Source: an uncultured Armatimonadota bacterium
GTDB taxonomy: Bacteria > Armatimonadota > UBA5829 > DTJY01
Reading direction: 5' to 3'
Length of the DNA: 8,407 nucleotides
Assembly: GCA_937875395.1 (NCBI GenBank)
Contig: CALNCU010000081.1
Coordinates: 1 to 8,407 of the forward strand
How positions within the stretch are numbered: position 1 is the first letter of the stretch; each line of letters starts with the position of its first letter. A program made the translations under genes and the position numbers. Below the pieces are notes generated by a model. The model did no database searches. It saw only the letters and a list, made by a program, of their open reading frames with translations, and was not told the origin of the DNA. This document shows positions 1-5,966 of this stretch, in pieces.

Positions 1-20
1 GCAAGGTGCATCAACCCCCC

Positions 21-70
21 AGGGCGATACTTCGGTCGCAGAGTGCGAAGCACGCCGCTGCCGAAGCCCT
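21..70 (+). other. Nested stem-loop (candidate structured RNA element)
   Basis: Four stacked helices are visible. AGGGC (21-25) pairs with GCCCT (66-70), TTCGG (31-35) with CCGAA (61-65), CAG (39-41) with CTG (58-60), and GTGC (43-46) with GCAC (50-53) around a GAA loop. That gives 17 base pairs, interrupted by asymmetric bulges at 26-30 and 36-38 and by an internal loop. There is no T-run afterwards, so it is not an intrinsic terminator. The direction of transcription is assumed from the neighbouring genes. Confidence 0.45.
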
Positions 71-73
71 GTT

Positions 74-95
74 TGAACTTGCAAATTCAAGTTTA
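74..95 (+). other. Stem-loop
   Basis: An 8-bp stem including one G-U pair (74-81 with 88-95; core AACTTG/CAAGTT) closes a six-base loop CAAATT. It follows the larger nested hairpin by three bases. There is no T-tract downstream, so a terminator role is not supported. Confidence 0.35.
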
Positions 96-121
96 CAGAG
101 TACCAGACTAATCCAGGGGAT

Positions 122-147
122 AGGCGTGCATTGTAAGCAACATGCCT
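122..147 (+). other. Stem-loop
   Basis: AGGCGTG (122-128) pairs with CATGCCT (141-147) with one wobble. The stem continues through a two-base bulge into TTG (131-133) with CAA (138-140) around a TAAG loop. It is one of a series of hairpins upstream of fmt. Function unknown. Confidence 0.35.
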
Positions 148-169
148 CCGGAATCAAGCCCCCGCGGAC

Positions 170-191
170 AGGCTGGATAGAATACCAGCCT
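170..191 (+). other. Stem-loop
   Basis: A perfect 7-bp stem, AGGCTGG (170-176) with CCAGCCT (185-191), encloses the eight-base loop ATAGAATA. A competing or adjacent pairing TACCC (191-195) with GGGTA (211-215) lies immediately downstream and shares base 191. No T-run follows. Confidence 0.35.
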
Positions 192-243
192 ACCCACGGT
201 AGTTTTGGGCGGGTACAGAAAACCTGCAGAATAACAGATATCC

Positions 244-279
244 ATGTCACCTGCACATCTTGGCGCTTGCAAGGTGCAT
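244..279 (+). promoter_or_regulatory. Bulged hairpin directly before the fmt ribosome binding site
   Basis: ATG (244-246) pairs with CAT (277-279), CACCT (248-252) with AGGTG (272-276), and GCA (253-255) with TGC (268-270). The single-base bulges are T247 and A271. That makes 11 base pairs around a 12-base loop. The stem ends five bases before the fmt Shine-Dalgarno sequence (284-290). It could influence translation initiation or mRNA stability. It does not itself sequester the ribosome binding site. Regulatory function is inference only. Confidence 0.35.
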
Positions 280-283
280 TTGT

Positions 284-294
284 AAAGGAGAGGT
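284..294 (+). promoter_or_regulatory. fmt ribosome binding site
   Basis: AAAGGAG (284-290) runs into a second purine tract, AGAGG. The 3' edge of AAAGGAG lies 12 bases before the ATG at 303, and the overlapping AGAGGT lies about eight bases before it. This supports the ATG at 303 as the true start. Confidence 0.75.
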
Positions 295-302
295 AAAAGG
301 GC

Positions 303-1265
303 ATGAATGTTCTTTTTATGGGCACATCCGGCTTTGCCGTCCCGTCCCTTAAGGCGCTTATAAAGGCGGGGCACAACGTTACAAGGGTAGTCACCCAGCC
401 GGATAGACCCTCTGGCCGCGGACGCAAGATAAGCGTATCCCCGGTTAAAGAAGCTGCCCTGGAGGCAGGCATCCCCGTGTGGCAGCCGGAGAGGGTAAAG
501 GAGGAATCCTTTGTTCAGGCGGTGCGGGAACTATCCCCCCGGCTCATAGTGGTGGCCGCCTTTGGACAGATTATCCCCAAATCCATCCTCTCCATTCCGC
601 CTTTGGGCAGTATCAACGTACATGCCTCCCTTCTTCCCAAATACCGCGGCGCCGCCCCCGTTCATTATGCGCTCTTCAACGGCGATAAAGTTACCGGCGT
701 TACCACCATGCTTATGGAACCCGGCCTTGATACCGGCCCAATCCTGCTTCAGAGAGAGGTGGATATCCTCCCCCAGGATAACCAGGGCACGCTTGAGGCG
801 CGTCTGGCAGATGCGGGCGCCGTGCTGCTTATAGAAACCATAGATGCTTTAGAAAGAGGCGCTGTGCATCTCTCCCCGCAGGACAATTCTGTTGCAACCT
901 ACGCGCCCTCCGTAAAACGGGAAGAGTGCCTAATCACTTGGGAGAAGAGCGCGCAGCACATAGTAAACAGAGTGCGCGGCTGCAACCCCAGGCCGGGCGC
1001 ATATACCGTGTGGCGCGGCTCGCTCCTGAAGATATGGAACGCCCTCCCGGCGGATACATCTAATGATGCTTCTGCGCCCGGTGAAGTGGAGCAGGCAGAT
1101 TCGCACGGCATACGCGTGCGGGCAGGGCGGGGGAGCGTGCTCCTTATAGAAGTTCAGCCGGAAGGTAAGAAGCGTATGCACGCGGCAGAATTTGCTCGCG
1201 GTCACCAGATTACAACAAGTGGATACCAGATTACAAAAGATAAGCATCATAATCAGTTGATTTGA
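303..1265 (+). CDS. fmt: Methionyl-tRNA formyltransferase
   Basis: Transfers a formyl group from 10-formyltetrahydrofolate to the amino group of methionyl-tRNA(fMet), making the initiator for bacterial translation; cytosolic. The 320-residue product has the usual family length. The N-terminal formyltransferase domain (about residues 1-205) opens with MNVLFMGTSGFAVPSL and carries the signature NVHASLLPKYRGAAP, with Asn105 and His107, followed by LDTGPIL with Asp143. These correspond to the Asn/His/Asp catalytic set of the family. A C-terminal OB-like tRNA-binding domain follows and ends at about residue 300 in QPEGKKRMHAAEFARG. The last 18 or so residues form an atypical hydrophilic tail encoded partly by a short DNA duplication. 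The ATG start is supported by the AAAGGAG tract. The frequent partner def is not directly upstream within this window, and no terminator is visible after the gene, so read-through into the next unit is possible. Confidence 0.97.
   Translation: MNVLFMGTSGFAVPSLKALIKAGHNVTRVVTQPDRPSGRGRKISVSPVKEAALEAGIPVWQPERVKEESFVQAVRELSPRLIVVAAFGQIIPKSILSIPPLGSINVHASLLPKYRGAAPVHYALFNGDKVTGVTTMLMEPGLDTGPILLQREVDILPQDNQGTLEARLADAGAVLLIETIDALERGAVHLSPQDNSVATYAPSVKREECLITWEKSAQHIVNRVRGCNPRPGAYTVWRGSLLKIWNALPADTSNDASAPGEVEQADSHGIRVRAGRGSVLLIEVQPEGKKRMHAAEFARGHQITTSGYQITKDKHHNQLI
1204..1236 (+). repeat. 12-bp direct repeat, 21-bp period, in the fmt 3' end
   Basis: ACCAGATTACAA occurs at 1204-1215 and again at 1225-1236. 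The 21-bp period keeps the reading frame and produces the similar heptapeptides HQITTSG and YQITKDK in the C-terminal tail of Fmt. It looks like a slippage-type tandem duplication that has since diverged. Confidence 0.8.
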
Positions 1266-1285
1266 TGGTACCCTGATGCTATACT
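1257..1285 (+). promoter_or_regulatory. Candidate sigma70-type promoter for the activator/corrinoid unit
   Basis: A -35-like TTGATT (1257-1262; 4 of 6 matches to TTGACA) and a -10-like TATACT (1280-1285; 5 of 6 matches to TATAAT) are separated by exactly 17 bases. The predicted transcription start is near 1292, giving a leader of about 60 bases before the TTG start at 1354. The -35 element overlaps the end of fmt. This is a consensus-based inference. Confidence 0.55.
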
Positions 1286-1351
1286 ACTCCCGTACATGCG
1301 GCGCCGGTTGGGTGCGGCGGTAAATTTACTTTGTTAATACGGGCGGGAGTA
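1285..1351. promoter_or_regulatory. Dyad elements between fmt and the activator gene
   Basis: Two symmetric elements lie in this 88-base gap. TACTCCCG (1285-1292) is an exact inverted copy of CGGGAGTA (1344-1351), the latter containing the ribosome binding purines of the downstream gene. GTAAATTTAC (1320-1329) is a perfect 10-bp palindrome between the predicted transcription start and the ribosome binding site, the kind of place an operator can occupy. If transcription begins near 1292, the left arm of the long repeat is not in the mRNA. It could then act only at DNA level or on read-through transcripts from fmt. Confidence 0.3.
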
Positions 1352-1353
1352 CT

Positions 1354-3192
1354 TTGGACGCTAGGCTGGTTAATGTGGAGTTCCTTCCGGCGGGCAAGAC
1401 CTTACGGGTGGAACATGGAACTGTTGTTGCCGGTGCTCTTCTTGCGGCGGGGCTGAAATCCGGCATGCCCTGTGGCGGCAGGGGCAGGTGCGGCAAGTGC
1501 AGGGTGGTCTTTAAATCCGGCGTGCCGGAACCCACCCCCGCAGAGACGGATAGGCTCACCAAGACAGAGCTGGACGGCGGGTGGCGTCTGGGCTGCACCG
1601 CAACAATAAATCAGGATGCCGTTATATACATTCCCAACGGCTCCGGGGCAGCAAAAATTTTAACGCACGGAACCCGGCGCAGGGTTCTTGCATCACCATC
1701 AATCCGCAAGAAACATATAACGGTTGAAGCCCCCTCAACAGCAGACCTCCGCTCAGACCTTGAGCGGGTGCTGGGCTCCCTGGGAATAGAAAAGTCCCCT
1801 CAAAACATAGAACTCCCCTTCTTAAGGCATCTGGCTGCAAGACTTAGAGAGTCCAACTTCAGCGTGACGGCAATCCTTGCAGATGGAGAGCTGGTAGATA
1901 TTGAGCCGGGCAATACGGAATCTGCATGCTACGGCGCGGCCTTTGATATAGGCACCACCACCCTTGCCGCATACCTGATAGACCTTGCAACAGGGGATGA
2001 GGTGGCCACCGCCTCTGCAGTGAATCCGCAAGCAGGCGTGGGGGACGATGTTATCAGCCGTATATCCTACTCCACCAGCCGGATAGATGGGCTTGCCAAT
2101 CTACAGTCATTGGTTTTGAAAGAGATGAATTCTCTTATAAAGAAGCTCTCGGATGCGGCGCAGATATCATCATCCCACATATACGAAGTCTCCGTTGTGG
2201 GCAACACCTGCATGACGCACCTCTTTTTGGGGGTGGATCCGGCAAGTCTGGCGCAGGCTCCGTATGTTCCGGTGGTCAGGCAGATGACTGCTCTAAGCGC
2301 GGGCGAACTGGGCATGGGTATAAACCCCGCCGGGCGGGTGCACGTGCTCCCCGCCATAGCGGGCTATGTGGGCGCAGATACCGTGGGCGTTGTGCTTGCA
2401 TCCAGCATGTATAATAATGAAGAGCTCACGCTGGCGGTAGATATAGGCACCAACGGAGAGATAGTCCTTGGCAACAAAAACAGGATGCTCGCCTGCTCTG
2501 CGGCGGCGGGGCCTGCTTTTGAGGGCGCGCATATCTACTGCGGCATGGGTGCGGTGGCAGGTGCCGTAGACGCCGTCTGGCTTGATGAGGATGGCCTTGG
2601 TTTTAGTACCATAGAGGGGAAGTCGCCCGCCGGAATTTGCGGTTCCGGCCTGCTGGATGCCGTTGTGTGCATGTTAAAATCCGGCGTAGTGGATGAAGGC
2701 GGCAGGATAGCAGACCCGGAAGAGCTGCCGCAGGAGTACGCCTTTCTTAAAGACAGCTTAAGGATGGGCGGTAACGGCAGAGAGTTTATTCTTGTTGCAA
2801 AAGAGAAATCTGCCACCGGAGAGCCCATAGTAATCACACAGCGGGATATTCGTGAAGTGCAGCTTGCCAAGGGGGCAATTGCTGCGGGCATTTATACTCT
2901 TATGGGCAGAATGGGCGTATCTGCGGAAGATTTAGATAAGGTAATCCTTGCGGGGGCCTTTGGTAATTACGTTCGCAAAGAGAGTGCGCTTGGCGTGGGG
3001 CTTATTCCAAACGTCCCGCTGCATAAATTACACTCGGTAGGAAATGCGGCGGGCGAAGGCGCAAAACTTGCACTTATCTCAAAAGATATGCGGGGCGATG
3101 CCGCGCGAATATCAAATGAAATAGAGTATGTGGAACTTACAACGGACGCAGAATTTCAGCAAAGGTTTGCTGATGCCCTGATTTTTGGATAA
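1354..3192 (+). CDS. RACo-like reductive activator of corrinoid proteins ([2Fe-2S] ferredoxin + ASKHA/DUF4445)
   Basis: Expected to restore oxidised, inactive Co(II) corrinoid protein to Co(I) by ATP-dependent single-electron transfer, as RACo-type activators do; cytosolic. The 612-residue product starts with a plant-type [2Fe-2S] ferredoxin domain (about 5-95). Its cluster ligands are Cys40, Cys46, Cys49 and Cys81, in the pattern C-x5-C-x2-C-x31-C. A linker of about 100 residues follows. The C-terminal ATPase of the ASKHA fold shows FDIGTTTLAAYLID (about 197-210), LAVDIGTNGEIVLG (360-373), CSAAAGPAFEGAHI (381-394), GICGSGLLDAV (428-438) and LAGAFGNYV (532-540). Length and domain order match the family. 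The start is TTG at 1354: no ATG or GTG lies upstream in frame after the TAA at 1321-1323, and GGGAG (1345-1349) precedes it at only four bases. The next gene, 43 bases on, encodes a corrinoid protein, its natural substrate. The exact partner is inferred from context. Confidence 0.9.
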   Translation: MDARLVNVEFLPAGKTLRVEHGTVVAGALLAAGLKSGMPCGGRGRCGKCRVVFKSGVPEPTPAETDRLTKTELDGGWRLGCTATINQDAVIYIPNGSGAAKILTHGTRRRVLASPSIRKKHITVEAPSTADLRSDLERVLGSLGIEKSPQNIELPFLRHLAARLRESNFSVTAILADGELVDIEPGNTESACYGAAFDIGTTTLAAYLIDLATGDEVATASAVNPQAGVGDDVISRISYSTSRIDGLANLQSLVLKEMNSLIKKLSDAAQISSSHIYEVSVVGNTCMTHLFLGVDPASLAQAPYVPVVRQMTALSAGELGMGINPAGRVHVLPAIAGYVGADTVGVVLASSMYNNEELTLAVDIGTNGEIVLGNKNRMLACSAAAGPAFEGAHIYCGMGAVAGAVDAVWLDEDGLGFSTIEGKSPAGICGSGLLDAVVCMLKSGVVDEGGRIADPEELPQEYAFLKDSLRMGGNGREFILVAKEKSATGEPIVITQRDIREVQLAKGAIAAGIYTLMGRMGVSAEDLDKVILAGAFGNYVRKESALGVGLIPNVPLHKLHSVGNAAGEGAKLALISKDMRGDAARISNEIEYVELTTDAEFQQRFADALIFG

Positions 3193-3221
3193 GTCTTGGG
3201 CATCTTGCATACAGTAAAAAC

Positions 3222-3228
3222 AGGGGGG
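3222..3228 (+). promoter_or_regulatory. Ribosome binding site of the corrinoid protein gene
   Basis: AGGGGGG ends seven bases before the ATG at 3236, a normal spacing. The tract is G-rich rather than the usual AGGAGG. No convincing separate promoter is visible in the 43-base gap, so the gene is probably co-transcribed with the activator gene. Confidence 0.55.
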
Positions 3229-3235
3229 TATTTGG

Positions 3236-3871
3236 ATGTTTGATTATGAGGAGCTTTCTGCCGCACTAATTAGCGGAAAGGCGCCGGTGGTTAAGGAGCT
3301 TACAACAAAGGCTCTGGATTCCGGCGAGACGCCCCAGGATATTCTAAACAAGGGCCTGGTGGCGGGGATGTCCGTAGTGGGCGAGAAGTTTAAAAATAAC
3401 GAGTTTTATGTTCCGGAAGTACTGATTGCGGCAAGGGCAATGAAGGGCGCCATGGAAATTCTGAAGCCCAAACTTGCAGAGACAGGCGTTCAGCCCATTG
3501 CAAAGGCCGCAATAGGCACGGTTCAGGGCGACTTGCACGATATAGGCAAAAACCTGGTCGCCATGATGATGGAGGGCGCCGGATTTGAGGTTATAGACCT
3601 TGGCGTAGATGTGAAGGCAGAACGCTTTGTTCAGGCTGCAAAGGAATCCGGGGCAACCCTTATTATGCTCTCTGCGCTGCTTACCACCACCATGCCTGCC
3701 ATGAAGGATACCATCCAGGCGCTAAAGGATGCAGGCCTCCGCAAAGGCGTATTCGTTATGATTGGCGGCGCGCCCGTTACGCAGAGCTATGCAGATGAGA
3801 TAGGCGCAAACGGTTACTCCCCGGATGCAGCAAGCGCGGTGGACAAGGCCAGGGAACTCCTTAAGCTGTAA
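3236..3871 (+). CDS. Cobalamin-binding corrinoid protein (MtbC/MttC/MtaC type)
   Basis: A methyl-carrier protein that holds cobalamin and shuttles a methyl group between a substrate-specific methyltransferase and an acceptor methyltransferase; cytosolic. The 211 residues have the standard two-part build. An N-terminal four-helix cap occupies about 1-85, with the family-like stretch GLVAGMSVVGEKF and EVLIAARAMK. A Rossmann-type B12-binding domain follows (about 90-211). The DxHxxG motif is intact as Asp99-Leu-His101-Asp-Ile-Gly104, with His101 the expected lower axial cobalt ligand. Ser146 in LSALLTTTM and Gly-Gly-Ala-Pro at 177-180 fit the remaining cofactor-contact motifs. It follows the reductive activator by 43 bases, and a strong terminator closes the pair. 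No MttB, MtbB, MtaB or methyltetrahydrofolate-type methyltransferase gene lies beside it, so the methyl donor (methylamines, methanol, methoxylated aromatics or others) cannot be assigned. Confidence 0.93.
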   Translation: MFDYEELSAALISGKAPVVKELTTKALDSGETPQDILNKGLVAGMSVVGEKFKNNEFYVPEVLIAARAMKGAMEILKPKLAETGVQPIAKAAIGTVQGDLHDIGKNLVAMMMEGAGFEVIDLGVDVKAERFVQAAKESGATLIMLSALLTTTMPAMKDTIQALKDAGLRKGVFVMIGGAPVTQSYADEIGANGYSPDAASAVDKARELLKL

Positions 3872-3908
3872 TCCCGGGCGCATAATTTAATAGTTACGCT
3901 TGTAATTA

Positions 3909-3947
3909 GGCCCCGGCTGCTGCAAAATCAGCCGGGGCCATTTTTCT
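3909..3947 (+). terminator. Intrinsic terminator after the corrinoid protein gene
   Basis: A perfect 11-bp GC-rich stem, GGCCCCGGCTG (3909-3919) with CAGCCGGGGCC (3929-3939), has a nine-base loop and is followed one base later by TTTTTCTT. It lies 38 bases after the corrinoid protein stop codon and separates that unit from mnmG. Confidence 0.93.
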
Positions 3948-3978
3948 TGACTTTGGGCTGCACGCCTAATCCTCTCCG

Positions 3979-3996
3979 TGTTATAATATCAGCATG
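3979..3996 (+). promoter_or_regulatory. Extended -10 promoter abutting the mnmG start codon
   Basis: TGTTATAAT (3979-3987) is a perfect extended -10 (TG-N-TATAAT). Transcription would begin six to eight bases after the box, at or within a base or two of the ATG at 3994. There is no good -35 at 17 bases; the TTGACT at 3947-3952 is 29 bases away and overlaps the terminator tail. No Shine-Dalgarno sequence lies between the box and the ATG. Together these features point to a leaderless or nearly leaderless mRNA. Confidence 0.7.
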
Positions 3997-5865
3997 TATG
4001 ATTATGATGTTTTAGTTGTAGGAGCCGGGCACGCCGGATGCGAGGCTGCGCTTGCATCGGCCCGCATGGGGTGCAGCACCGTGCTCCTTACATCAAATAT
4101 GGATAATGTGGCGCTTTTGCCCTGTAATTGCAGCATAGGAGGCCCCGCAAAAGGGCATCTTGTACGGGAGATAGATGCACTGGGCGGGCAGATGGGCCTG
4201 TGCATAGACGCAACTTATACGCACATACGCATGCTGAACACGGGCAAAGGCCCGGCTGTGCAGGCCCTGCGCGCACAGGCGGATAAACGCCTCTACGGCG
4301 CCGTCATGAAGCACACCCTGGAGGCGGAACCCGGCCTGGATTTAAAGCAGGGCATGGTTGAAGATATTATTACAGAGGGCGGCAGGGTTGCGGGCGTTGT
4401 AACCCAGACCGGCGTAGAATATAGGGCAAAGACCGTAATTATTACCACCGGCACCTTCCTGCGGGGATTGGCTCATATTGGAGAGAGGAGCTTTCCGGCG
4501 GGCAGGGCGGGGGAGTTCTCTGCAGAACAGCTCTCCCACTCTCTATCATCCCTGGGATTTGAGCTTGGCAGGCTAAAAACCGGAACCACCGCAAGGGTAG
4601 ATAAGGCCAGCATAGATCTGGATAAAACGGAGATTCAGCCGTCGGATGAAAAGCCGCTTGCATTCTCATTCCTTACCCCCAGAACCCCGCGCGAAGGCCT
4701 GCTTCCGTGCTGGCTTACGTGGACAAACGAACGCACAAAGGATGTTATACTAAAAAACCTTGAGCGCTCTGCCATGTACGGGGGCAGAATAACTGGTGTG
4801 GGGCCGCGTTACTGCCCGTCCATAGAAGATAAAATAGTGCGGTTCCCAGATAGAGACCGGCACCAGATATTTCTGGAGCAGGAGGGATGGGATACCAGCG
4901 AAATCTACGTGCAGGGGATGTCTACCAGCCTGCCGGAAGATGTGCAGATTCAGATGCTGCAGACAATACCGGGGCTGGGAAACGTGCGCATGATGCGTCC
5001 CGGTTATGCAATAGAGTACGATTTTGTGCCCCCTACGCAGCTTAAACCCACCCTTGAGACCAAGCTGATCCGCGGGCTCTTTATGGCCGGGCAGATTAAC
5101 GGCACATCCGGTTATGAAGAAGCATCGGCTCAGGGGCTTATGGCCGGTATCAACGCCGCCCTTACCGTAAAGAAACAGGAACTCCTTGTGCTGGACAGGG
5201 CGCAGGCGTATATAGGCGTGATGATAGACGATCTTGTTACAAAAGGCGTCCGGGATCCGTACAGGCTGCTAACCTCCAGGGCGGAGCATAGGCTTCTTCT
5301 AAGGCAGGATAACGCAGATCAAAGGCTTACATCCGTGGGGCGCAGGGTGGGCCTTGTATCCCACCGTCGATGGGCTGTCTACAAGGAGAAAGATAGGCTC
5401 CTTGCAAAAGAATCCGCCCGCCTTGAAGAGACATATATTTCTCCTGAAGATAGTAAAAGCCTTAAGCTCCTGGGGATTGATAATATCTCAAAAAAGACCA
5501 CGCTTAAAGATTTGCTGCGCCGCCCGGAGGTTGCATACAAAGATATACTGCGCCTCTCCTCCTGCGCAAAAGTCCTTCCGGCAGATGTAGAAGAACTGCT
5601 GGAGGTTCAGGTTAAGTACGACGGCTACATAAAGCGCCAATCTGAGCAGGTGGAAAGGTTTAAACGCTTGGAAGATATGGCCATCCCGGAAGAGTTTGAT
5701 TATGAATCCGTACCGGCAATCTCACGTGAAGGCCGGGAGAAGCTCTCGCAGGTGCTGCCCGCATCCGTAGGGCAGGCGGTAAGAATTCCGGGCGTAACTC
5801 CGGCAGATATATCTATTCTTATGGTTGCGCTTGAGCGGCAGAGGCGTGCAGCAGCGCTATCATAG
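3994..5865 (+). CDS. mnmG: tRNA uridine-5-carboxymethylaminomethyl modification enzyme MnmG (GidA)
   Basis: FAD-dependent subunit of the MnmE-MnmG complex, which installs (carboxymethyl)aminomethyl groups at C5 of wobble uridine 34 in certain tRNAs; cytosolic. The full-length 623-residue product has the dinucleotide-binding motif GAGHAG at 10-15 and the first signature around residues 44-66. It also has GRLKTGT and a second signature GPRYCPSIEDK. Later blocks include RPGYAIEYD, FMAGQINGTSGYEEA, LTSRAEHRLLLRQDNAD and a C-terminal VKYDGYIKRQ plus GVTPADISILMVALE, which belongs to the MnmE/tRNA-interacting region. Both cysteines known to matter in E. coli MnmG (47 and 277) align here, as Cys44 and Cys274. 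The usual Pro two residues after Cys44 is replaced by Cys46. The ATG at 3994 is the only plausible start, since the FAD motif begins nine residues later, yet no ribosome binding site precedes it. No mnmE or rsmG neighbour is present. Confidence 0.97.
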   Translation: MYDYDVLVVGAGHAGCEAALASARMGCSTVLLTSNMDNVALLPCNCSIGGPAKGHLVREIDALGGQMGLCIDATYTHIRMLNTGKGPAVQALRAQADKRLYGAVMKHTLEAEPGLDLKQGMVEDIITEGGRVAGVVTQTGVEYRAKTVIITTGTFLRGLAHIGERSFPAGRAGEFSAEQLSHSLSSLGFELGRLKTGTTARVDKASIDLDKTEIQPSDEKPLAFSFLTPRTPREGLLPCWLTWTNERTKDVILKNLERSAMYGGRITGVGPRYCPSIEDKIVRFPDRDRHQIFLEQEGWDTSEIYVQGMSTSLPEDVQIQMLQTIPGLGNVRMMRPGYAIEYDFVPPTQLKPTLETKLIRGLFMAGQINGTSGYEEASAQGLMAGINAALTVKKQELLVLDRAQAYIGVMIDDLVTKGVRDPYRLLTSRAEHRLLLRQDNADQRLTSVGRRVGLVSHRRWAVYKEKDRLLAKESARLEETYISPEDSKSLKLLGIDNISKKTTLKDLLRRPEVAYKDILRLSSCAKVLPADVEELLEVQVKYDGYIKRQSEQVERFKRLEDMAIPEEFDYESVPAISREGREKLSQVLPASVGQAVRIPGVTPADISILMVALERQRRAAALS

Positions 5866-5966
5866 CAGCCGGATTTGCTATTGATATATATGTGCCAGCT
5901 CGGCCGTTTAGACCGGGCGAATTGGGGGAATAAACACTCTGTAAAAACCCGTTTGCAGGTGGATAC
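5866..5966 (+). other. mnmG-BON intergenic spacer
   Basis: The 101-base gap holds an imperfect 6-bp hairpin, GCTCGG (5898-5903) with CCGGGC (5913-5918), without a T-run. It also holds an AT-rich stretch around 5880-5892 with no properly spaced promoter pair. AGGTGG (5957-5962) is the likely ribosome binding site for the next gene, only four bases from its ATG. Co-transcription from mnmG is possible, because no terminator is visible. Confidence 0.35.

Larger units (their letters stand above)
1..302. other. Gene-poor, hairpin-rich region upstream of fmt
   Basis: I recognise no gene here. The sequence shows several stable inverted repeats in a row: a nested hairpin at 21-70, a stem at 74-95, a stem at 122-147, a 7-bp stem at 170-191 and a bulged stem at 244-279. 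This density suggests a structured RNA or a long structured fmt leader, possibly cut by the left edge of the window. One + strand frame is open from base 3 to a TAA at 294-296, which lies inside the fmt ribosome binding site, as an upstream operon gene might. Its translation (rich in Cys, His, Gln and Arg, no recognisable motif) does not look like a known protein, and its codons lack the ATA/GAT-rich style of the neighbours. I found no match to the conserved boxes of RNase P RNA, tmRNA, SRP RNA, 6S RNA, T-box or cobalamin riboswitch that I can recall. Identity is unknown. Confidence 0.35.

Noticed and set aside
1..120. tmRNA fragment, suggested by AAGGTGCAT as in the E. coli tmRNA 5' region
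   Set aside because: No tRNA-like 3' end, no tag frame ending in an ALAA-type peptide and no matching flanks were found; the short match is not enough.
3..296. Open + strand frame running from the left edge to a TAA inside the fmt ribosome binding site
   Set aside because: The translation has no recognisable motif, an odd Cys/His/Arg-rich composition and codon use unlike the neighbours, while the DNA is full of hairpins. It could be the end of a real upstream gene, but I cannot support that.
11..472. Minus-strand open frame overlapping the start of fmt
   Set aside because: It covers the fmt 5' end antisense, resembles no known protein, and has no convincing start context.
1302..1319. Terminator between fmt and the activator gene
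   Set aside because: The only GC stem there (CGCCG/CGGCG) is five base pairs and is not followed by a T-run.
1266..1353. Cobalamin riboswitch ahead of the activator/corrinoid unit
   Set aside because: The 88-base gap is too short and lacks the B12-box core; only short dyads are present.
3947..3952. TTGACT as the -35 box of the mnmG promoter
   Set aside because: It is 29 bases from the TATAAT, far beyond the normal 16-19, and lies in the tail of the upstream terminator. The extended -10 is the better explanation.
5898..5918. Terminator after mnmG
   Set aside because: The hairpin is only six base pairs with a wobble and has no T-run.
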